Shown: positions 17,099 through 25,141 of the stretch, in pieces
Numbering within the stretch: the stretch's first letter is position 1
Layout: each line of letters opens with the position of its first letter
Assembly: GCA_031291675.1 (NCBI GenBank)
Contig: JARLIO010000068.1
Span: forward strand, 1 to 42,070
Reading direction: 5' to 3'
Source: Azospirillaceae bacterium
Lineage (GTDB): Bacteria > Pseudomonadota > Alphaproteobacteria > Azospirillales > Azospirillaceae
DNA: 42,070 bases
Translations under genes and position numbers: made by a program
Notes under the pieces: model-generated
Databases searched by the model: none
Told to the model about the DNA's origin: nothing
Seen by the model: only the letters and a program-made list of their open reading frames with translations

Positions 17099-18802
17099 GT
17101 GACTAATGACAACAAATTTGAAACGGTTTGGCCCGGTGGTGCGCCCGCGATTGAGGTATTTTCTCCGGCTCCGCGCCGGCCTTCCGTTGCCGGACTTCGT
17201 ATAGCATTTGTCTGGGACTACTTGTTCAGGGGGGATGAGATTTTTGCAATACTTGAGAGTGCGCTGCGAGACAGATATCCAGACATAACGTTCGTTAGTT
17301 ACGAAATGTTTGGAAATACGCTTGGGTCAAATGATCATCAAGTTCTGGCGACCTTGCCGGAAAAACTGGCTCAGCATGGCGTTGATGTCGTTATTTCAGG
17401 AGTTGGGTGCTGTGGTGCCTGTACACCGGCTGTTGTCAGGGCCAGCTCGGCTATAGAAAAGGCTGGCTATCCCACAGCGTCGCTTGTGTGCGAGGGATTC
17501 GCCGGTCAGGCCCGCGCCGTCTCACCGGGCCTCGGATGTTCCTGGTTACCCATTGTCGAAATGCCTGGCTATGTCGACAGTCTCAGCGACGATGAGCTGC
17601 GGGAGATGATCCTCTCGCACACCGTGGATGCCGTCGTGAAATGCCTCACGTCTGCCCCAATTGCGCAAGATCACAATGCGGAAGAGTTTGATCCTCAAGA
17701 AATCGTGGCTCGCGGGAATTTCAATGAAATCAATGAAATCTATCGAAAAAAGGGGTGGTCGGACAGCCTGCCTGTTGTTCCGCCGACGATCGAAGCCGTT
17801 GAGGCGTTCCTGAGATTTACGAAAGACCCGCTAGACCGTGTGATTGGATCCGTCCAGCCATCAGGCTCAAGGGTGACGATTTGGAACGTTGCCGTAAACG
17901 GCGTGATGGCGGGATGCGCTCCAGAATACATGCCCGTCCTTGTGGCGATCGCGGAGGTGCTGGCGGATCCTGCGTATGGTGTCGAACATAGCGGCGATAC
18001 GACGGGTAGCGACGCTCTCATTCTGCTTAGCGGCCCGGTAATCGAAGCCTTAGGCTTCAACCGGCAGAATGGTGCTTTACGAGAAGGGACCAGGGCAAAC
18101 ACCACCGTCGGCCGCTTTCTCCGCCTGTTCCTGCGGAATGTCGTCGGTTTGCGTCCAGGGGCTGGTGACAAGTCGACGTTTGGCCATGCTGCGCGGATCG
18201 TGCTGGCGGAGCACGAGCCCGAGATTGCAAAGTTGAACTGGACAACCTTTGGAGAGAGGCAAGGTTTTTCGCGGGAGAAAAGCGTTGTGACCATCGCCCG
18301 GTTTACGGGAGATACGGTTGTAGGCTCGATCTATGGCCGAAATCCCGAAGACCTTGCAGCGTACGTTGCAGATGGTCTGGTTCGGCAATGCTCATGGGAG
18401 CTATGCTTCGCAGCCGGTCTTGCGCCGGGCACCCATCGTCCATTGATTGTCATAAGCCCAATGGTTGCCAAAACGCTGGCGAAGGCCGGCGACTCGATCG
18501 AACGATTCCGAGAACGTCTTTATCAGCATGCGCGAATTCCGGCTTGGAAATTTGCGACCTATATTGGAAAATGGTCGAACAATGTCCCTGGCAGAAAGAC
18601 CCTTGGACAGATGCGTGACGAGGGGAATGCCAATGCATTATTTGCCGAAAGCGATGATGAAGACAGGCTGGTTCCGATCGTCGAATGTGCTGAACACATT
18701 CTCATTGCCGTGTCAGGCGATCCCTATCGTTCAAACGCAATCGCGTTTGGCAGCAACGGACTTCACGGCTTTCCTACGAGCAAGGAGATTCACTTAACCT
18801 AA
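17099..18802 (+). CDS. UGSC-family protein (Cys form), two-domain
   Basis: 567 aa from the GTG at 17099, chosen because AAGGGAG lies 9 nt upstream; ATG 17069 and TTG 17057 are in-frame alternatives without a good site. Residues ~15-205 form a domain with VISGVGCCGACTP, where C105-G-A-C108 aligns with the U-G-S-C redox-like motif of the UGSC selenoprotein family, Sec being replaced by Cys. From ~210 a second domain begins KKGWSDSLPVVPPT and includes NAVMAGC-type (VNGVMAGCAPEYMPV) and GDKSTFGHAARIV segments, which I recall as a companion family often encoded separately. Biochemistry is unknown to me. No signal peptide. Base composition is less G+C-rich than neighbours, suggesting transfer. Confidence 0.75.
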   Translation: MTNDNKFETVWPGGAPAIEVFSPAPRRPSVAGLRIAFVWDYLFRGDEIFAILESALRDRYPDITFVSYEMFGNTLGSNDHQVLATLPEKLAQHGVDVVISGVGCCGACTPAVVRASSAIEKAGYPTASLVCEGFAGQARAVSPGLGCSWLPIVEMPGYVDSLSDDELREMILSHTVDAVVKCLTSAPIAQDHNAEEFDPQEIVARGNFNEINEIYRKKGWSDSLPVVPPTIEAVEAFLRFTKDPLDRVIGSVQPSGSRVTIWNVAVNGVMAGCAPEYMPVLVAIAEVLADPAYGVEHSGDTTGSDALILLSGPVIEALGFNRQNGALREGTRANTTVGRFLRLFLRNVVGLRPGAGDKSTFGHAARIVLAEHEPEIAKLNWTTFGERQGFSREKSVVTIARFTGDTVVGSIYGRNPEDLAAYVADGLVRQCSWELCFAAGLAPGTHRPLIVISPMVAKTLAKAGDSIERFRERLYQHARIPAWKFATYIGKWSNNVPGRKTLGQMRDEGNANALFAESDDEDRLVPIVECAEHILIAVSGDPYRSNAIAFGSNGLHGFPTSKEIHLT

Positions 18803-18828
18803 CGAATTTGCCAGAGCAAAATATTGCG

Positions 18829-18848
18829 GTCACCCCGTATGGGGTGAC
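18829..18848 (+). terminator. Hairpin after the UGSC gene
   Basis: Perfect 8-bp stem GTCACCCC/GGGGTGAC with a GTAT loop, 26 nt past the UGSC stop and before the convergent AraC-type gene. There is no T run, so termination may be weak or factor-assisted. Confidence 0.5.
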
Positions 18849-18955
18849 GACCAGCATACTCTCTTAACAGGCACGGGAATTACTGAGATCGCGTGCCTTG
18901 CACGCAGCAGCGAATTGCCACTCGCCAAGTTAAATCGGCAAACGCACGGCCATCT

Positions 18956-19819
18956 TCAGATATCACTAAGAAGCAGCTTGGAGCTTAAATGAGCTTCTGA
19001 TCGTTGCGCTTCAAAGTGAAGGTGATCCTTCCGGAATTTGCCGGGAGTGATACCGGTGACGCGTTTGAAAGCACGCGTCAGGTGGGCCTGATCCGCAAAG
19101 CCCGTAGCCTGCGCAACATCGGCAACCGGGTGGCCTCTCGATAGCATTTCCAGGCATTTCGACAGCCGTCGTTGCGAGTGCCACGCATGCGGAGGCATTC
19201 CGACAATATGAGTGAAGCTCCTCACCAAAAGGTAGCGATCGATACGCGCGAGGTGCGATAGCTCCAAAAGACTGATATTTCGATCGAGGTAAGCAGCCAG
19301 ATACTGCTTGCAGGTCTCGACTGCCCGCACTTCTGTTGGTTTGTAATTCTCCCGTTGCGGCATCGTTGTATGACCTACATAGAACTGTGTGAGCAGGTCG
19401 AGCAGAGCCTGCTCGCGCACGATCGTTGCCGAGCCTTGCAGGCTTCGTAAGAAGGATTTGAGAGCAGCCAATAACGACCGATCGATGATGGTTGTCTCGC
19501 AGTAAAATTGAGAACTGTTACACTGCCGTTTCTCAAGCACGGCGCATGGAATCATGACCGTATGATAAAACCAACCGGATTGGTCGCCGGGATCTGCGGC
19601 GTGGACCTCGTTTGGCGCGACTGCGACAATTGCACCTGCGGAGGCAGCATTGGAGCCGCCGCGGCTTCGCACAACCTGCACGCCATCATTGATCAGCGAA
19701 AGCATCAGACCATCGTGGCTGTGCCGAGGCAGCGCCTGCCGAAAGCGGCCAACGGTGACTTCAATCCCACCGAAGTCATGAAGTTTTAGTGCGCGCGGGT
19801 CGCAATCCAGCGGTGTCAT
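18956..19819 (-). CDS. AraC-family transcriptional regulator
   Basis: 287 aa. The N-terminal half (LKLHDFGGIEVTVGRFRQALPRHSHDGLMLSLI...AIVAVAPNEVHAADP) is an AraC-type cupin effector domain with the typical H-x-H/D pattern. The C-terminal ~100 residues hold two helix-turn-helix motifs: ISLLELSHLARIDRYLLVRSFTHIVGMPPHAW and HPVADVAQATGFADQAHLTRAFKRVTGITPGKFR. It sits between the UGSC and epoxide hydrolase genes and is probably the local activator of the island in response to the transported compound. Two ATGCCTAAAG direct repeats (19866-19886) and the 16-bp box (19899-19914) lie in its upstream region. Confidence 0.92.
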   Translation of the reverse strand: MTPLDCDPRALKLHDFGGIEVTVGRFRQALPRHSHDGLMLSLINDGVQVVRSRGGSNAASAGAIVAVAPNEVHAADPGDQSGWFYHTVMIPCAVLEKRQCNSSQFYCETTIIDRSLLAALKSFLRSLQGSATIVREQALLDLLTQFYVGHTTMPQRENYKPTEVRAVETCKQYLAAYLDRNISLLELSHLARIDRYLLVRSFTHIVGMPPHAWHSQRRLSKCLEMLSRGHPVADVAQATGFADQAHLTRAFKRVTGITPGKFRKDHLHFEAQRSEAHLSSKLLLSDI

Positions 19820-19865
19820 GCCGCTAGATTAGTGACATTGAACAGTCAAAGCAAGTTTTTTAATC

Positions 19866-19886
19866 ATGCCTAAAGTATGCCTAAAG
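19866..19886. promoter_or_regulatory. Direct repeat ATGCCTAAAG x2, 11-bp period
   Basis: Two identical 10-mers start at 19866 and 19877, one helical turn apart, 47-67 nt upstream of the AraC-type start at 19819. Direct repeats in this arrangement are a common AraC-family operator form, so autoregulation is plausible; the binder is inferred. Confidence 0.4.
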
Positions 19887-19898
19887 AGTGGGCACTTC

Positions 19899-19914
19899 CT
19901 CCAATATTGTTCAA
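19899..19914 (+). promoter_or_regulatory. Copy 2 of the shared 16-bp island box
   Basis: CTCCAATATTGTTCAA is identical to 17026-17041. It is about 80 nt upstream of the AraC-type start (minus strand) and about 300 nt upstream of the epoxide hydrolase start. The following AGCTTTC is partly shared with copy 3. Confidence 0.5.
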
Positions 19915-19941
19915 GCTTTCTGTCGTTATCCCGGTCCAACA

Positions 19942-20049
19942 ATAACGAACGGTATGCCGCAGGCGTTGGAGGTGGTGTTCCCGAGGCCCGCCTTGCAGAC
20001 CTGCGTTGTGCATCTGATCGGCAACAGCCTGGACTATTCCAGTTGGGCA
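19942..20049 (+). pseudogene. IS256-family transposase remnant
   Basis: The plus frame here reads ITNGMPQALEVVFPRPA then LQTCVVHLIGNSLDYSSW. This matches the conserved IS256/Mutator transposase block (DGLxGfPeAIxxvFPxtxvQtCiVHLIRnSlxyvs). Only ~36 residues remain and no terminal inverted repeats were recognised. It is a fossil of insertion activity within the island. Confidence 0.75.
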
Positions 20050-20082
20050 GGGGCGATTTGCGGATCAGGACCAGAGGCTGAA

Positions 20083-20105
20083 TCATCCGATCCCGGATCG
20101 GATGA
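20083..20105. promoter_or_regulatory. 23-bp perfect dyad upstream of the epoxide hydrolase gene
   Basis: Arms TCATCCGATCC and GGATCGGATGA flank a single C, a perfect 11-bp inverted repeat centred 114 nt upstream of the ATG at 20208. It could be an operator for a dimeric repressor (TetR/GntR-like) or a hairpin ending leftover transcription from the IS remnant. Confidence 0.45.
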
Positions 20106-20207
20106 AGTGACGCTGGCTTGAATAATGTCATCGTTCGATCCGAACCGGGTTCCGCGGTGACATCGTGTAACCGGAAGCTCCGGCTTATCCGCCGTGGAGG
20201 TAGCAAC

Positions 20208-21347
20208 ATGAAACCATTCGAAGTGACATGGAGCCGAGATGCGATCACCGCCCTGCGGGACAAGATCGGGCGTTATCGTTTCCCCGCTGCGCCCGCCGAC
20301 GCGGGTTGGCGCTATGGCTGCGATCCTGAATTTCTCCGGCAACTGTGCATATTCTGGCAGCACGACTTCGACTTCGAGGGAGCCGCCGCGCGGCTCAACC
20401 GCTTCCCACAGTGGATGGTGCAGATCGATGGGCTCGATCTTCACGCACTGCATGTCGTGGGCGAGGCTGGGGGACGCCGACCGCTGCTACTGACCCATGG
20501 CTGGCCAGGATCGGTCTATGAGTTCTGGCAGGTCATCGAACCGCTCGCCTTTCCATCGCGGTTCGGTGGCCGAGCCGAGGATGCTTTCGACCTCGTCATT
20601 CCTTCGCTTCCGGGTTATGGCTTTTCCGGCAAGCCCGCCGCGCCAACGAGCGCGCGGACGACGGCGCGGTTGTTCCACCAACTCATGCTGGCGTTTGGCT
20701 ATTCGAGCTATTATGCGCAGGGGGGCGATTGGGGGTCTGCGGTCAGCGCCTGGCTCGGGCTCCAGTATCCAGAGGCGGTCAAGGGTATCCACCTCAACTA
20801 CCTGCTGGTGCAGCCGGATGCCGTGCCCGACACCGAGGAGGAAAAGGTCTGGAAGGTGGCTTTCGACGCCAAGCAGGCGGCCCTGGGCGCCTATGCGATG
20901 CTGCACAATACCCGGCCGCTTTCGCTGTCCTATGCGATGGTCGATAATCCGGTCGCCCAGGCGGCCTGGATTGTCGAGCGTTTCCACGATTGGGGCGATC
21001 TCTCGGAACGTTCGTTTGAGGATGTCTTCGGCAAGACGCGACTTCTCACGAACGTTATGATCTATGTCTTGAATGATGCCTTCAACTCGTCCACCTGGTT
21101 CTATGCCGGTGCGATCGAGGAAGCCGCGCGGACCATGCCGACGGGACGTCGTGTCGAAGTTCCAACCGCGTTTACGTGTTATCCGGACCCCAGGATCGCT
21201 GCGCCCCCGCGGTCCTGGGTCGAGCGTGGCTATCATCTGACCCGCTGGGTATCTCAGCCGCGCGGCGGCCACTTCGCCGCGATGGAGGTGCCCGAGTTAT
21301 TCATCAAGGATATCACAGCTTGGGCTGGAAGCTCGCCGCCTGGCTAG
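20208..21347 (+). CDS. Epoxide hydrolase (alpha/beta hydrolase, EHN domain)
   Basis: 379 aa from the ATG at 20208, with GGAGG 7 nt upstream. The N-terminal ~100 residues (MKPFEVTWSRDAITALRDKIG..., DWR-like GWRYGCDPEFLRQLCIFWQHDFDF) form the EHN domain of microsomal-type epoxide hydrolases. HGWPGS (97-102) gives the oxyanion hole, GGDWGS places the nucleophile at D174, and GGHFAAMEVPELF near residue 355 supplies the catalytic His. It opens epoxides to diols through an alkyl-enzyme ester and is cytoplasmic, with no signal peptide. In the island it may process an intermediate of the transported compound. Dehalogenase activity is unlikely given the EHN domain. Confidence 0.92.
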   Translation: MKPFEVTWSRDAITALRDKIGRYRFPAAPADAGWRYGCDPEFLRQLCIFWQHDFDFEGAAARLNRFPQWMVQIDGLDLHALHVVGEAGGRRPLLLTHGWPGSVYEFWQVIEPLAFPSRFGGRAEDAFDLVIPSLPGYGFSGKPAAPTSARTTARLFHQLMLAFGYSSYYAQGGDWGSAVSAWLGLQYPEAVKGIHLNYLLVQPDAVPDTEEEKVWKVAFDAKQAALGAYAMLHNTRPLSLSYAMVDNPVAQAAWIVERFHDWGDLSERSFEDVFGKTRLLTNVMIYVLNDAFNSSTWFYAGAIEEAARTMPTGRRVEVPTAFTCYPDPRIAAPPRSWVERGYHLTRWVSQPRGGHFAAMEVPELFIKDITAWAGSSPPG

Positions 21348-21482
21348 TGGGGTACGTCATCGAATTTGATACCGTCGCCCTCGCGAATGCGGGGCCCAGA
21401 GCCGCAAGCTCCGAACGATGGCGCCTGTGGCCCTGGATGTCCGCGTTCGCGAGCATGACGGTGGCGAGAGATCCTCTGATTG

Positions 21483-21624
21483 TCAGCCGCTCAAGAGCGA
21501 AAGCATCAGCCCGTCGTGGAAGGGGCCGGGGCAGAACATGGTCGCGATAGCGTCCCGCCCCAACCTCTATCCCGGCCAAATCATGTCGCTTGAGGCCGCG
21601 GGGAATGCGGTCTTGGCTTTCCAT
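21483..21624 (-). pseudogene. Frameshifted remnant of a second AraC-type regulator
   Basis: From an ATG at 21624 the minus strand encodes MESQDRIPRGLKRHD then LAGIEVGAGRYRDHVLPRP. This lines up with the start of the intact regulator (MTPLDCDPRALKLHD, FGGIEVTVGRFRQALPR). One extra base in the run at 21522-21525 shifts the frame; correcting it continues as FHDGLMLSLLSG (intact copy: SHDGLMLSLINDG) and then hits TGA. The cupin remainder and both HTH motifs are missing. The remnant also keeps the island box about 75 nt upstream, as the intact gene does. Confidence 0.75.
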
Positions 21625-21696
21625 GTCGCGAGCGTCGGGCGGAGGAATCGAGGAAGCAAGCGCACCAGGCCGCGTCAGCCAGGGTTCCGCAAATAA

Positions 21697-21717
21697 TCCA
21701 ATAACGTTCAAGCTCTC
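21697..21717 (+). promoter_or_regulatory. Copy 3 (diverged) of the island box
   Basis: TCCAATAACGTTCAAGCTCTC matches 18 of 21 positions of 19900-19920. It lies 73 nt upstream of the dead regulator's start, nearly the same distance as copy 2 from the intact regulator, and about 330 nt upstream of the liv operon. Confidence 0.45.
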
Positions 21718-22046
21718 GCGGTCTTTCTCAGGCAATTGAATGATCTCAGCAAGACAGCGCTCCGTAGCTTCAAGGATGCAGCTTCACGAATTCTTACGAA
21801 AGTCCCGCGCCTCGGGGCGACCGCGGCCCTTGCCGCATGGGGCGTTGGCCCGAAAAGGGTGGGCCCGACTTCACCAACTTTCTCAAGCCAACCGTGTCGC
21901 GTTGGCGTTCGGAACGGCCTTTGATGTCGCCATAAATGCGACTTCCGCAATTGGCCGGCGCAAGTGATTGCGACCAAATGGCTGGAGCGCACTGTTAGTT
22001 GTGCTCGTCCATCCACGATAATCTAAACGGTCAAAAGGGAAGACAA

Positions 22047-23159
22047 ATGCGATCTGGAACGACGAAGACTCTCGCGCTTGTTGCGGTGTTCAGCAGCATG
22101 GCGTCGTTCGCTGCGGCGGCCGATACGATCAAGATCGGCTTCGTCGCGCCGATCACGGGGGCGGCGGCTTCCTTCGGTAAGGAGACCGTTGGGGCGGTCC
22201 GCATGGTGGTGGCGAAGACCAATGCCGGCGGCGGCGTGCTCGGAGAGAAGATCGTTTTGGTCGAGACCGACGACGCCTGCGATCCGACACAGGGGACCGC
22301 GGCGGCCAGCAAGTTGGTGTCAAGCGGAGTCATCGCGGTTGTCGGGGGGATGTGTTCGGGCGCGGTGGTGCCGGCGCTGAAGATCTACGGCGACGCGCAT
22401 GTCCCGTTCGTGATTGTGGCAGCCAATTCGACGAAGATTGTCGCCGCCAACCCTGGCAATGCCTTCCTTGTCAATTCCACGGGGGATGCCCAGACGCTGA
22501 CGGCGATGACTCTCTTCGCTCAGAAAGGGATCAAAACCCTTGCCGTCGTCGACGAGGGCGATGCCTTTTCCGCGGACCTTTCGGCGATCGCGCAGACGCA
22601 ATTCAAGGCATCCGGCGGGAAAGTCGTGGACGCGGAGACGACGGCCAAGGGCGAGCAGGATTTTTCAGCACTTGTGACGCGCATCACGGCCGCCAAGGCT
22701 GATGCCGTGTACTGGACCGCCTATCAGGATGGCGGCGCCCTCCTGGTAAAGCAGCTTCGCCGCTCGGGTTACCAAGGGCTCATCGCGCTGAGTGACGGCT
22801 CCAATGCGCCTGACCTTTTTACGGTGGTGGGCTCGGCGGTGAATGGCGCCTACGTCTTCGGGCCGACGCCGCTGAAGGATCTGCCGCGCGGCGCCGCGTT
22901 CTCGGCCGATTTTGCCGCTGCGACGGGCGATGCGCCGGGCAACTATTCGGCGCTGGCCTATGACGCTGCCGAGGTGTTGCTCGACGCCATAAAGGCGGCG
23001 GGAACGACAGAGGGCGAGGCGATCGTGAAGGCGCTGAAGGGGACCCGGTACGAAGGCATTGCCGGCCCCATCGCATTTACTGAGAAGAATACCCTTGTCG
23101 GTTCGAATTTCATCGCTCTCGTCGCCCATGGCGGCGCCCTGTCGGTCCCCCAGAAGTGA
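22047..23159 (+). CDS. livK: Branched-chain-amino-acid-type ABC transporter substrate-binding protein
   Basis: 370 aa from the ATG at 22047. A signal peptide of ~24 residues (TLALVAVFSSMASFAAAA) precedes DTIKIGFVAPITGAAASFGKE, the family signature (Peripla_BP_6). VVGGMCSGAVVPALKIYGDAHVPFV, DEGDAFSADLSAIAQTQFKASGG and YQDGGALLVKQLRRSGYQGLI are typical of the two lobes. It binds the ligand in the periplasm for the LivHMGF membrane complex encoded downstream. Members of this family bind amino acids, amides, urea or aromatic acids, so the ligand is not fixed by homology. Confidence 0.92.
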   Translation: MRSGTTKTLALVAVFSSMASFAAAADTIKIGFVAPITGAAASFGKETVGAVRMVVAKTNAGGGVLGEKIVLVETDDACDPTQGTAAASKLVSSGVIAVVGGMCSGAVVPALKIYGDAHVPFVIVAANSTKIVAANPGNAFLVNSTGDAQTLTAMTLFAQKGIKTLAVVDEGDAFSADLSAIAQTQFKASGGKVVDAETTAKGEQDFSALVTRITAAKADAVYWTAYQDGGALLVKQLRRSGYQGLIALSDGSNAPDLFTVVGSAVNGAYVFGPTPLKDLPRGAAFSADFAAATGDAPGNYSALAYDAAEVLLDAIKAAGTTEGEAIVKALKGTRYEGIAGPIAFTEKNTLVGSNFIALVAHGGALSVPQK

Positions 23160-23238
23160 GCAAACCGCGGGCTGGTTCTCCCCGGCCGGCGGCTTTCACG
23201 ACTGCGAGCCAATCCCCCCCAATCACGAGGGAACACGC

Positions 23239-24144
23239 ATGGGCTTTTTCCTGCAGCAATTGATGAATGGCCTGATACTTGGCTCATTCTATGCTCTTAT
23301 TGCTCTCGGTTACACGATGGTCTTCGGAGTCTTGAAACTTCTGAACTTCGCCCACGGCGATATTTACATGGTGGGTGGTTTCGTCGGCCTGCTCATCCTG
23401 AAGCTTGGTTCAAGTTGGCTTGGGAGCGGTTGGCTCGGGGTGGTGGTCGCGCTGTTTGGCTCGGCCGCGCTTGTCGGAGCGCTCGGGATGCTCATCGAGC
23501 GCGTGGCTTACCGGCCGCTGCGGCAGGCACCGCGCCTGTCGGTTCTGATCACCGCGCTGGCGGCCTCAATGGTGCTGAACAGCGCCGTTCTCGCGTTGAC
23601 CGGGGGGCGTCCGGTCGCGTTCCCGGCGGACCTGGGGTTTGTCGGCTACGACCTTGGTCCCATCCATATCTCGGTCATCCAGATGGCCTTGCTGGTCAGC
23701 ACCCTCATTCTCATGCTGGTGCTGGAACTTTTCGTCTCCAGGACCCAATACGGTCGCGCGATGCGGGCGGTCTCTTACGATATGGTGGCAAGTCGCCTGA
23801 TGGGAATTGACGTCAGCCAAATCGTGAGCCTGACATTCTTCCTGGGATCCGCCCTCGCGGCGATCGGCGGTGTGTTCGCTGGGTCCTACTACGGAAGCCT
23901 TCACTTCTTCATGGGCTTCATCATGGGCCTGAAGGCATTCACCGCGGCAGTGATCGGTGGGATCGGCAGCATCCCCGGCGCCATGCTCGGCGGGCTGACA
24001 CTGGGTTTGCTCGAGACGTTCGGATCTTCGATACCCTTCATTGGCTCGGAATGGCGAGACGTCGCCGTATTCGGCGCGCTGATCTTTTTCCTCGTTTTGA
24101 AACCGACGGGGATACTGGGCAAGACCATGGTGGAGCGGATTTGA
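23239..24144 (+). CDS. livH: ABC transporter permease, LivH type
   Basis: 301 aa from the ATG at 23239 with GAGGG upstream. Signature start FLQQLMNGLILGSFYALIALGYTMVFGVLKLLNFAHGD, eight or so hydrophobic helices, and the late cytoplasmic loop GLKAFTAAVIGGIGSIPGAMLGGLTLGLLE (EAA-like coupling region). It is one of two permeases of a hydrophobic/branched-chain amino acid uptake system in the inner membrane. It is followed by livM with a one-base gap. Confidence 0.93.
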   Translation: MGFFLQQLMNGLILGSFYALIALGYTMVFGVLKLLNFAHGDIYMVGGFVGLLILKLGSSWLGSGWLGVVVALFGSAALVGALGMLIERVAYRPLRQAPRLSVLITALAASMVLNSAVLALTGGRPVAFPADLGFVGYDLGPIHISVIQMALLVSTLILMLVLELFVSRTQYGRAMRAVSYDMVASRLMGIDVSQIVSLTFFLGSALAAIGGVFAGSYYGSLHFFMGFIMGLKAFTAAVIGGIGSIPGAMLGGLTLGLLETFGSSIPFIGSEWRDVAVFGALIFFLVLKPTGILGKTMVERI

Positions 24145-24145
24145 T

Positions 24146-25138
24146 ATGCTGGACAAGTCTCCTTCGGAGGCAGCGGTCGAGCCCAGGGGGACGCTCGCAA
24201 CCGATGCTCGCGGTGTTTGGCGCGGGCGCGGAGGCCGGGCAAATATGCTAGGCGGTTCCGTACTGCTAGCCGCTTGCGTGCTTCCCTTTGTCGCCGATCC
24301 CTACGTGTTGGAAGTGGCCACGATGGCGCTTCTTTACATCGTTCTTTGCCTCGGGCTGAACGTCGTGGTCGGCTATGCAGGGTTGCTCGATCTCGGCTAC
24401 GCCGCGTTCTTCGCGGTCGGCGCCTATACGACCGGCATTCTCACCAGCCAGTTCGACTGGAGCTTCTGGGCCACCCTTCCGGTGGCCGCTGTCGCGGCGG
24501 CGGTCGCCGGTGTTGTGATCGGCATGCCGACTCTCCGGCTGCGCAGCGACTATCTGGCGATCGTCACCCTCGGCTTCGGTGAAATCATTCGGCTGATCGC
24601 CCGGAACCTTACGATCACCGGCGGTGCCAGCGGGCTTTACGGGATCGAGCGGCCCGTGCTGTTCGGCATCAGGTTGGATCGGAACATAGACTTCTATTTC
24701 ATGTTCCTGATCCTCGTTGTTCTCGTCATCTATGTCAGCGACAGCCTCAGCCACTCGCGCATCGGCCGCGCCTGGCTCTATGTCCGCTTTGACGAGGACG
24801 CCGCGGCCGGCATCGGGATCAACCGTGTCGCCGTGAAGCTTTATGCCTATATCGTCGGTGCGGTGATCGCGTCGCTGGCGGGAACGATCTTTGCTGTGAA
24901 GATGACGGCGGTTTCCCCCGAGAGCTTCACTTTTTCGCAATCCCTGGCGATATTGCTCGGGGTCGTTCTGGGCGGCATGGGCAAGATCCCCGGGGTCATC
25001 TTGGGGGCGATCGCGATGACGCTTCTGCCCGAGCTGATGCGGGACGCGGGGATCTACCGGCCGCTGGTCACGGCCGTGGGGCTTCTCGTGCTGATGCTGT
25101 TCCGGCCGCAAGGCCTCTGGCCGGACGGGAGGGCATGA
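24146..25138 (+). CDS. livM: ABC transporter permease, LivM type
   Basis: 330 aa. After a ~33-residue polar leader (MLDKSPSEAAVEPRG...) come the family blocks LGLNVVVGYAGLLDLGYAAFFAVGAYTTGIL, GMPTLRLRSDYLAIVTLGFGEIIRLIARN and VVLGGMGKIPGVILGAIAMTLLPEL. It forms the heterodimeric channel with LivH. A later start at an internal ATG (24245) is possible because the leader is not conserved in my recollection of the family. Starts one base past the livH stop. Confidence 0.93.
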   Translation: MLDKSPSEAAVEPRGTLATDARGVWRGRGGRANMLGGSVLLAACVLPFVADPYVLEVATMALLYIVLCLGLNVVVGYAGLLDLGYAAFFAVGAYTTGILTSQFDWSFWATLPVAAVAAAVAGVVIGMPTLRLRSDYLAIVTLGFGEIIRLIARNLTITGGASGLYGIERPVLFGIRLDRNIDFYFMFLILVVLVIYVSDSLSHSRIGRAWLYVRFDEDAAAGIGINRVAVKLYAYIVGAVIASLAGTIFAVKMTAVSPESFTFSQSLAILLGVVLGGMGKIPGVILGAIAMTLLPELMRDAGIYRPLVTAVGLLVLMLFRPQGLWPDGRA

Positions 25139-25141
25139 AGG

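Larger units (their letters stand above)
19820..20207. other. Divergent intergenic region of AraC-type and epoxide hydrolase genes
   Basis: About 390 bases contain, left to right: TTGAACAG (19839-19846, resembling an inverted half of the box), two direct repeats of ATGCCTAAAG one helical turn apart (19866-19886), the 16-bp box (19899-19914), an IS256-family transposase remnant (19942-20049), a 23-bp perfect dyad (20083-20105), and the Shine-Dalgarno of the hydrolase gene. It is the likely control centre of the island. Confidence 0.6.
21348..22046. other. Degenerate region between epoxide hydrolase and liv operon
   Basis: About 700 bases without an intact gene. They include a frameshifted AraC-type N-terminus on the minus strand (21483-21624), a third copy of the island box (21697-21717), and about 330 bases ahead of the transporter operon in which I see no recognisable element apart from AAAAGGGA before the ATG at 22047. 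Confidence 0.6.

Noticed and set aside
17099-18802. Possible selenocysteine codon in the UGSC gene
   Set aside because: The motif position is encoded by Cys codons and there is no in-frame TGA, so no SECIS element is needed.
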